A stretch of DNA of 10,683 bases from Limnoglobus sp043757025. Lineage in GTDB: Bacteria; Planctomycetota; Planctomycetia; Gemmatales; Gemmataceae. The stretch spans positions 1 through 10,683 of the forward strand of contig JAYVQG010000063.1 in NCBI GenBank assembly GCA_043757025.1, written 5' to 3'. Under the pieces are notes generated by a model, which saw nothing but the letters and a program-made list of their open reading frames with translations, made no database searches and was not told where the DNA came from. How positions within the stretch are numbered: the first letter of the stretch is position 1; every line of letters starts with the position of its first letter. Below are positions 6,664 through 10,683 of this stretch, one piece after another. The position numbers and the translations under genes are program-made.

Positions 6664-7977
6664 ATGTCATTCTGGAAACGCTACGCAACGGTGGGGGGGG
6701 GGGGGCGCAAGTCGCTTAACCCGAAGTTACTGAGCCGACTCCGGCTCGAATCGCTCGACGGGCGAATCGTCCCAGACGGGACGCCGATCATGGATCCCGC
6801 AATGATGCCAACCACGCAAACCAGCCCGGACACGCAAGTTGCGATCCCACCGGTTCCACAGGCCACAATCGCGCCCGTTACCAATGTCGCCGTCGTTCCA
6901 CTCACGGACGATGCGGGCAATGCCACCGACGTTTACATGATTCTGGAGCAAGCCGGCAACGATTACATTGTGACGTATTACGATGCCATCGCCAATCAAC
7001 TCTTCGCAAGTACCGACGCCACTACGCTCACCACGCCAGCGAACGCCCAACTCGACGCGATGATGTTGCAATACGGCACACCTGGCGACATTAACACGCT
7101 GTTCATGGCAAACGCGGAACCAGCGGTTGTCGCACCACTCGCAGACCCACAAGCCACCGGCCCAGCCGTGACGCCAGCGCAAGCACCGGCAACGCCTGTG
7201 CCAGTCATCGTGCTGCCGAGCGCTCGCCCGTTGCCACTACCGATTCCACCGCCGATTATAACCCGGCCTCTTCCTTATCTTCCTCCTCGGGGGCTTCTTC
7301 CACCTCCACGCGTAATTCCTGAAGAGAACACGCTGCCCAGATACGAACCTCGAACGAATGAGCCAGGAATCGCAGGCTGGCGTCCTGTGTGGATCGTTAA
7401 ACCCGGCGATGGCGTGCTCCCAACCACCAAGACGCCAGGCTATGTCAGTGATCCAGATTATGTACCAGATTCGCCGATCATTATCCGTCCTCTTCCGGAT
7501 CTTTCACCTCGGGGGCTTCTACCAGAACCGGGCATAATTCCACAAGAGAACACGCTGCCCAGATATGAACCTCGAACGGATGAGCCAGGAATCGCAGGCT
7601 GGCGTCCCGTGTGGATCGTTAAACCCGGTGATGGCGTGCTCCCATCAACCAAGACGCCAAGCTTTGTCTATGATCCAACTTATGTACCACCAGGCCTACA
7701 GATTCAACTGAATCCAGCTCCTCCAACAAGTCCACCGTTCAAGATTCCAAATATCACCGGCGTATCGCCCTCCCCGACTCTCCCAGGTGGTCGAGGCTTT
7801 GATCCAATTCCTCCGTTGCCACCCGGAACAATGCCAAGACCTAACAACCGTTTTGAGAATCCACGACCGACCAATCCAAATTATCCATTTGGACGAGGTA
7901 GCATCATCGGGCCGAGTACGCCAACGCCCGGTACACCACCATTAATTCCGGGACAAATGTCACCGAGTGGTCGTTAA
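6664..7977 (+). CDS. Proline-rich planctomycete exported-type protein with two 74-residue repeats and an N-terminal poly-G tract
   Basis: This protein has 437 residues from the ATG at 6664. The N-terminus is basic and holds RLRLESLDGRIVPDG (25-39), a form of the LE-x-LE-x-R-x-x-P signature common at the start of large extracellular proteins of Gemmata-type planctomycetes. As usual for that group, no classical hydrophobic signal peptide is visible; export is inferred from the motif. Residues 11-14 are GGGG, encoded by a 13-G run. A low-complexity Pro/Thr/Ala linker follows, then a region at about 84-150 that could fold (DVYMILEQAGNDYIVTYYD). Two tandem repeats occupy 197-270 and 271-344, each with RPLP, RGLLP, ENTLPRYEPRT, EPGIAGWRPVWIVKPGDG and a YVPD/P end. 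A Pro/Gly/Asn-rich tail closes the protein. The repeats suggest a fibrous or wall-associated structural or adhesive role. No enzyme motif is seen. It is transcribed divergently from the MBOAT operon. Confidence 0.85.
   Translation: MSFWKRYATVGGGGRKSLNPKLLSRLRLESLDGRIVPDGTPIMDPAMMPTTQTSPDTQVAIPPVPQATIAPVTNVAVVPLTDDAGNATDVYMILEQAGNDYIVTYYDAIANQLFASTDATTLTTPANAQLDAMMLQYGTPGDINTLFMANAEPAVVAPLADPQATGPAVTPAQAPATPVPVIVLPSARPLPLPIPPPIITRPLPYLPPRGLLPPPRVIPEENTLPRYEPRTNEPGIAGWRPVWIVKPGDGVLPTTKTPGYVSDPDYVPDSPIIIRPLPDLSPRGLLPEPGIIPQENTLPRYEPRTDEPGIAGWRPVWIVKPGDGVLPSTKTPSFVYDPTYVPPGLQIQLNPAPPTSPPFKIPNITGVSPSPTLPGGRGFDPIPPLPPGTMPRPNNRFENPRPTNPNYPFGRGSIIGPSTPTPGTPPLIPGQMSPSGR
6693..6705 (+). repeat. G13 homopolymer in codons 10-14 of the proline-rich protein (possible phase-variation tract)
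   Basis: Thirteen consecutive G occur 29 bases after the A of the ATG. As given, the frame is open. Loss of one G leads to a stop at 6731-6733 and gain of one G to a stop at 6717-6719, so either change abolishes the protein within about 30 bases. This is the geometry of a slipped-strand contingency locus. A sequencing or assembly length error at the run is the main alternative. Confidence 0.8.
7252..7695 (+). repeat. Two 222-bp tandem repeats (7252-7473, 7474-7695) in the proline-rich protein
   Basis: The two units are offset by exactly 222 bp (74 codons). The core, from the ENTLPRYEPRT codons to GDGVLP, is nearly identical at the DNA level. The outer parts have diverged more, with changes that keep the Pro-rich pattern. 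An in-frame duplication, possibly partly homogenised by gene conversion, explains this. Confidence 0.93.
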
Positions 7978-8015
7978 TCGTGCGACGAAATAACTGGTAG
8001 CAGAATAAATATTGT

Positions 8016-8044
8016 TTGCGAGCGGTTCCATAGACCGCTCGTAA
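8016..8044. terminator. Stem-loop between the repeat protein and the protease gene
   Basis: Arms CGAGCGGT (8019-8026) and ACCGCTCG (8034-8041) pair perfectly around a seven-base loop. The stem extends outward by one G-T and two T-A pairs. It lies 38 bases after the stop of the upstream gene and 17 bases before the ATG downstream. No T run follows, so it could be a weak terminator, a processing site or a leader hairpin that limits translation of the downstream gene. Confidence 0.5.
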
Positions 8045-8061
8045 CGCAAGCTGAGATACAA

Positions 8062-9918
8062 ATGATGCCAGGCAAGCTCACCTTACTGCTCGTACTGATC
8101 GCTTGTCATTTTTCTTTTTTCACTTCTAAAGTTACAGGGGAGGAACGCCCGAAAGTACGCGAACCGGATTTTGAAGACATTTTGATAGCGGAAGGATATA
8201 CAGCCATACCGTTATACAAAATGGAGAACGGTGGATATATCGTGCGTATCCACCTCTATAATATAGATTACAACTTCATGATCGACACGGGAGCCCCATG
8301 TGACTTCTATATTGATAGCGATGCATTCCGACGAATCACTACGAAACTCGATTTACGCGAGGGGTCACCCGTAAAGGGAATCGGGAGCAAATTAGTAAAA
8401 ACCAATCAATGCGACATCGATACTGTCTCGTTTGCCGATGCCAGTTATCGAGTACTCGGTAAAAATCGTCTTCTTGTCGCATCTGATTTTTCATTAATCG
8501 TAGACTCGATTCATCCGAAAACAGGTAAATCGCAACGCATTCCACTCGATGGTCTCCTCGGCAACGACTTCCTGTCGAGAGAGTCCGCAGTTATCGATCA
8601 CGGTGCCTGTAAGCTTTACCTCATTCCCACGCACAAGAAGCAATGGCCGAGACTGATAGGCACATGGCAATGTACTCGAGTTGCAAAGAATGGGAATACA
8701 GTACCAGATACCGATAAGAAACAGATAGAGTTTACTGAAGATAACGTTTTTCGGACGAACTTACTCGATGTTCCCATTACAGGAGTCGTACTCCTACACG
8801 ATATTCCCAGCATGAGACTAATCATGCTGTGGGAAACGCAAGGGAAAGACAGAAAACGTGTGAAACAAATCGGCGCAGGAAAATTGACGATCGCAGACGA
8901 TACGATGATATTAACGTTAATCGAAGGCGATTTTGAATCGCGTCAGTTGGACTTTGCAGATAAATCCGAAACGCAAACCCGATACGAATTCAAACGAGTC
9001 TCAACAGAAAAACGACAACCAATTTCACCGGATATTTCAGAATTATTATTAAAGCGACAATACGTTAAGATTCCATTGTACAAAACCGATTACGGTAGTT
9101 TTGTCACGAAAATTAGAGTGAGTGATGCGGAGTTCTACCTCGCAATTGACACCGGAATGGCGGGTCAGCTCACGTTCGATGATACATCATTCAAGCGGAT
9201 AACGACAAAGCCGGATTTGTACGATGCAGGCTTCGCAAGGGGGGGACTGAGTAAGGAATTGGTCAAGTGCCAAACTTGTTATGTAAAAAACGTCGTGTTT
9301 TCCGACTCAAACTACGCACCGATCGATCAAAATCTCGCCCATGTTCTACCTGAAATCGCTTTGCAAATAACGCTCATCCATCCGAAGACGGGCAAATTGG
9401 AGAAGACGGCAATCGATGGATTGCTAGGACACCAATTTTTCCTGTCGCACTCTGCAATCATCGATTACGATACGAACGCAATGTACTTCATACCGCTCGT
9501 TTATAAAGACGGCCCCAAAATGATCGGTCGTTGGCAATGCCAGCGCGGCGAACGCGATGGCAAGCCGCTATCGGATACGGACAAGAAATGGTTCGAGATT
9601 CGCAACGATGGTACGGTCGAGTTTCAATTGGGAGATGCCCGATTAAACGGTGAGGTGAATTTGGTCAAGCATCTCGATCAGCGATTACTTACCGCATGGA
9701 AGTCCGAAACCGATCCGAAGAAAGAACGTATACAACTCGGTGGTGGGAGTTATCAGTTGGATGGCGACAAACTAAAAATGATCTTCCTCGAAGCCGACAC
9801 GAAAACGCTCCAAGACCATTTTTGCGTGATTCCCCCGCTCAAGTTAGAGGCCAAAGCGGGTGCGGGCCACGTTTACTACGAGTTCGAACGAAAACCGTCG
9901 AAGATCCTGAAGCCGTAA
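8062..9918 (+). CDS. Exported tandem retropepsin-like aspartic protease with two GTW (TIGR03067-like) domains
   Basis: This 618-residue protein consists of an N-terminal signal and an internal duplication. Residues 1-26 look like a signal sequence (Lys5, hydrophobic core 6-20). LIAC at 12-15 fits a lipobox loosely, so a lipoprotein is possible. Each half starts with a clan AA aspartic protease lobe: FMIDTGAP with D75-T76-G77 and later DGLLGNDF (163-170); and LAIDTGMA with D363-T364-G365 and later DGLLGHQF (452-459). D-T-G plus hydrophobic-x-x-G is the retropepsin signature. Both lobes keep the catalytic Asp, so they could pair within one chain as in pepsins. Each lobe is followed by a lipocalin-like domain beginning LIGTWQC (198-204) or MIGRWQC (487-493) with a shared DTDKK, resembling planctomycete TIGR03067. 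Start codons ATG ATG at 8062/8065 have only a weak TGAG upstream. The gene is much AT-richer than its surroundings. The substrate is unknown. Confidence 0.85.
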   Translation: MMPGKLTLLLVLIACHFSFFTSKVTGEERPKVREPDFEDILIAEGYTAIPLYKMENGGYIVRIHLYNIDYNFMIDTGAPCDFYIDSDAFRRITTKLDLREGSPVKGIGSKLVKTNQCDIDTVSFADASYRVLGKNRLLVASDFSLIVDSIHPKTGKSQRIPLDGLLGNDFLSRESAVIDHGACKLYLIPTHKKQWPRLIGTWQCTRVAKNGNTVPDTDKKQIEFTEDNVFRTNLLDVPITGVVLLHDIPSMRLIMLWETQGKDRKRVKQIGAGKLTIADDTMILTLIEGDFESRQLDFADKSETQTRYEFKRVSTEKRQPISPDISELLLKRQYVKIPLYKTDYGSFVTKIRVSDAEFYLAIDTGMAGQLTFDDTSFKRITTKPDLYDAGFARGGLSKELVKCQTCYVKNVVFSDSNYAPIDQNLAHVLPEIALQITLIHPKTGKLEKTAIDGLLGHQFFLSHSAIIDYDTNAMYFIPLVYKDGPKMIGRWQCQRGERDGKPLSDTDKKWFEIRNDGTVEFQLGDARLNGEVNLVKHLDQRLLTAWKSETDPKKERIQLGGGSYQLDGDKLKMIFLEADTKTLQDHFCVIPPLKLEAKAGAGHVYYEFERKPSKILKP

Positions 9919-9953
9919 CTGGATCGTCCGGCAACCGTATTTGTGAACAGCAT
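9876..9953 (-). pseudogene. Orphan MBOAT gene start: seven MBOAT codons fused to unrelated sequence
   Basis: The second copy of the 107-bp repeat carries an ATG (9953-9951) followed by codons for MLFTNTV, exactly as in the MBOAT gene. Homology then stops and the frame runs 18 codons, antisense to the end of the protease gene, to a stop at 9876-9878. The resulting 25-residue frame (ending FRSNS) is not a plausible functional protein. It is best read as the truncated relic of an MBOAT gene or of its duplicated 5' end. Its promoter may still be active and would drive transcription antisense to the protease gene. Confidence 0.7.
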
Positions 9954-10039
9954 CGCGACATCCCCGTCTGGCGGCGCAAAGTCGCACCGAACGGCAGATG
10001 CTAACGGATTCGCAAAACGCCAGTCAACCCCGAGCGGAA
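9933..10039. repeat. 107-bp direct repeat, orphan copy of the MBOAT promoter and start
   Basis: This is the same-orientation copy of 6437-6543, 3,496 bp away. It begins 14 bases after the protease gene and ends in unrelated sequence. With the other copy it brackets the two plus-strand genes. Confidence 0.93.
9998..10027 (-). promoter_or_regulatory. Second copy of the operon promoter
   Basis: TTGACT (10027-10022), an 18-base spacer and TAGCAT (10003-9998) on the minus strand repeat the predicted MBOAT promoter with one base changed in the -10. If active, it would transcribe into the 3' end of the protease gene in antisense. Confidence 0.45.
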
Positions 10040-10426
10040 AAGGGTAAATGGTAATCGAGTCTTTACGACTCAACTGTTGAGGACGACTGAGCGGGGCGTT
10101 TTCGGCCCAGTCGTTTGGACCTGGCACCCACACGACTTCGTCTCGGTGCGTGTCGCCTCGAAGATACGCACCCACTTCCCCGCACGCATTTCCGTCGAGA
10201 AAATGCCCCTTTTGCGAGAATCCACCCCGATTCGCATCTCGCAATAATATTGGGCAGGCTGCACTAATTTTCTGGGGCGGTGATGGTCTTTCGAGCCTGG
10301 GTAAACCCCCTTACACACCCCGCTCGCCAAGAATGGCGGGAGATATTGCAAAAACGAAGGCAAATCTGAAAGTGGCTAAAAGTTCACTTCACGCACAAAC
10401 ATGCGCCCGCGAGCGGCACGGCGTTA

Positions 10427-10464
10427 GCGTGCCATGGTAGCCGCAGAGGGTTCCCACGGCACGC
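10427..10464. repeat. Inverted repeat, 11-bp arms with one mismatch
   Basis: The arms GCGTGCCATGG (10427-10437) and CCACGGCACGC (10454-10464) pair at 10 of 11 positions around 16 bases. An overlapping smaller hairpin, GGCACG (10415-10420) with CGTGCC (10428-10433), could compete with it. It may be a dispersed intergenic palindrome or part of the 3' region of the minus-strand gene at 10552. Confidence 0.6.
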
Positions 10465-10488
10465 ATACCGAGCGCCGGGGCGATGTTG

Positions 10489-10528
10489 GGCCGGTGAGGG
10501 CTTGCTTGGCGACAAGCCCTCACCGGCC
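10489..10528 (-). terminator. Perfect 16-bp stem-loop downstream of the partial minus-strand gene
   Basis: The arms GGCCGGTGAGGGCTTG (10489-10504) and its exact reverse complement (10513-10528) enclose an eight-base loop. The hairpin starts 23 bases after the TAA at 10552-10554 of the minus-strand gene, a typical terminator position, but no T run follows it on that strand. It may work as a U-less terminator or mRNA-stabilising hairpin, or be a dispersed GC-rich palindrome. The structure is certain, the function is not. Confidence 0.6.
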
Positions 10529-10551
10529 GCTGCTTTTCGTTGACATCGACG

Positions 10552-10683
10552 TTAGTCGTCGTCCCCGTCGTCATCACGGAGGACAATGGTCCCCTCGAAG
10601 GAACCGGTACTCGCGAGGGTAGCCGTGTGGAGCAGGCGCTCGACGACGAAGCTCCCGGAAGCGCCGGCGAACCGGCCCGTACC
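10552..10683 (-). CDS. C-terminal 43 residues of an unidentified protein (5' end outside window)
   Basis: Reading the minus strand from the window edge, the frame is open for 43 codons and ends in TAA (10554-10552). The residues GTGRFAGASGSFVVERLLHT, then GSFEGTIVL, form a Gly/Ser/aromatic pattern typical of the end of a beta-barrel domain. The G-T-G-R-F-A-G-A-x-G-S-F type motif occurs near the C-terminus of many secreted bacterial proteins of unknown function with an allene-oxide-cyclase/dirigent-like barrel; that link is inference from memory of the motif. The protein ends with an acidic tail, RDDDGDDD. A perfect stem-loop follows 23 bases downstream. The protein-like composition and the terminator-like hairpin make this frame much more credible than the overlapping plus-strand frame starting at 10586. 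Confidence 0.6.
   Translation of the reverse strand, partial: GTGRFAGASGSFVVERLLHTATLASTGSFEGTIVLRDDDGDDD

Larger units (their letters stand above)
9919..10551. other. Gene-poor region of about 630 bp
   Basis: After the protease stop this region contains the second copy of the MBOAT start repeat (9933-10039), then about 360 bp (10040-10400) in which I see no recognisable gene, and two stem-loops (10427-10464 and 10489-10528). Frames of 60-120 codons exist on both strands at 10070-10440, but none has a convincing ribosome binding site, domain or protein-like composition. The stretch may be decayed coding sequence. Confidence 0.6.

Noticed and set aside
6681..7208. Minus-strand frames opposite the proline-rich gene, one with Gly/Val/Ala-rich signal-like sequence
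   Set aside because: Their composition follows from the reverse of Pro/Thr/Ala codons. The plus strand has a ribosome binding site, the LE-motif and in-frame repeats.
9954..10363. Minus-strand frames of about 100-120 codons between 10244 or 10363 and the protease gene
   Set aside because: They have no ribosome binding site and no recognisable domain, and they run straight through the duplicated promoter. I treat the region as non-coding or decayed.
10586..10683. Possible plus-strand gene start with GGAGG before an ATG, open to the window end
   Set aside because: The spacer is short (three bases) and the translation is Arg/Pro-rich without pattern. The overlapping minus-strand frame has a convincing beta-barrel-type ending and a hairpin after its stop.
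1..10683. Search by eye for tRNA, rRNA, CRISPR arrays, transposase or integrase genes
   Set aside because: None was recognised on either strand, so mobility of the repeat-bracketed segments is inferred only from their edges.

Overview
The window reads as chromosomal DNA from a planctomycete, most likely of the Gemmata group. This is inferred from family signatures only: a protein with the planctomycete N-terminal LE-x-LD-x-R-x-VP type motif, lipocalin-like GTW domains of the kind described as planctomycete-specific, an Uma2-like tail, and moderately GC-rich DNA.

Layout. Bases 1-278 hold the 3' end of a plus-strand gene with a repetitive coiled-coil tail (probably Uma2/DUF820). It converges on a five-gene minus-strand operon that is transcribed from about 6495 down to 292. 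The operon begins with an AlgI-like membrane-bound O-acyltransferase (MBOAT, 6457-4871). Four paralogous membrane-anchored SGNH/GDSL-like proteins follow, at 4859-3750, 3753-2632, 2486-1356 and 1359-292. Genes are separated by 11 bp or by 4-base stop/start overlaps, except where a 128-bp hairpin element has split one junction. The likely role is O-acylation of an envelope or exported polysaccharide, with the MBOAT moving acyl groups across the membrane and the SGNH proteins acting outside it. No glycosyltransferase or polymer export gene is present, so the substrate is unknown.

A 206-bp divergent region (6458-6663) separates the operon from two plus-strand genes. The first (6664-7977) encodes a proline-rich, apparently exported protein with two 74-residue tandem repeats. 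It carries a run of 13 G at codons 10-14, which would act as an on/off switch if its length varies. The second (8062-9918) is clearly more AT-rich. It encodes a signal-bearing protein made of two copies of a retropepsin-like aspartic protease lobe, each followed by a GTW (TIGR03067-like) domain.

The block holding these two genes is flanked by 107-bp direct repeats (6437-6543 and 9933-10039). Each copy contains the promoter, ribosome binding site, start codon and first seven codons of the MBOAT gene, so the copy at 9933 is an orphan promoter and gene start. Bases 10040-10551 hold two stem-loops but no gene I can support. The window ends in the C-terminal 43 codons of a minus-strand gene (10683-10552).

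The most notable observations are the one-MBOAT/four-SGNH operon, the element that split an ATGA junction while a 21-bp duplication kept both genes intact, the duplicated operon promoter flanking a block of different composition, the G13 tract, and the duplicated protease/GTW architecture.
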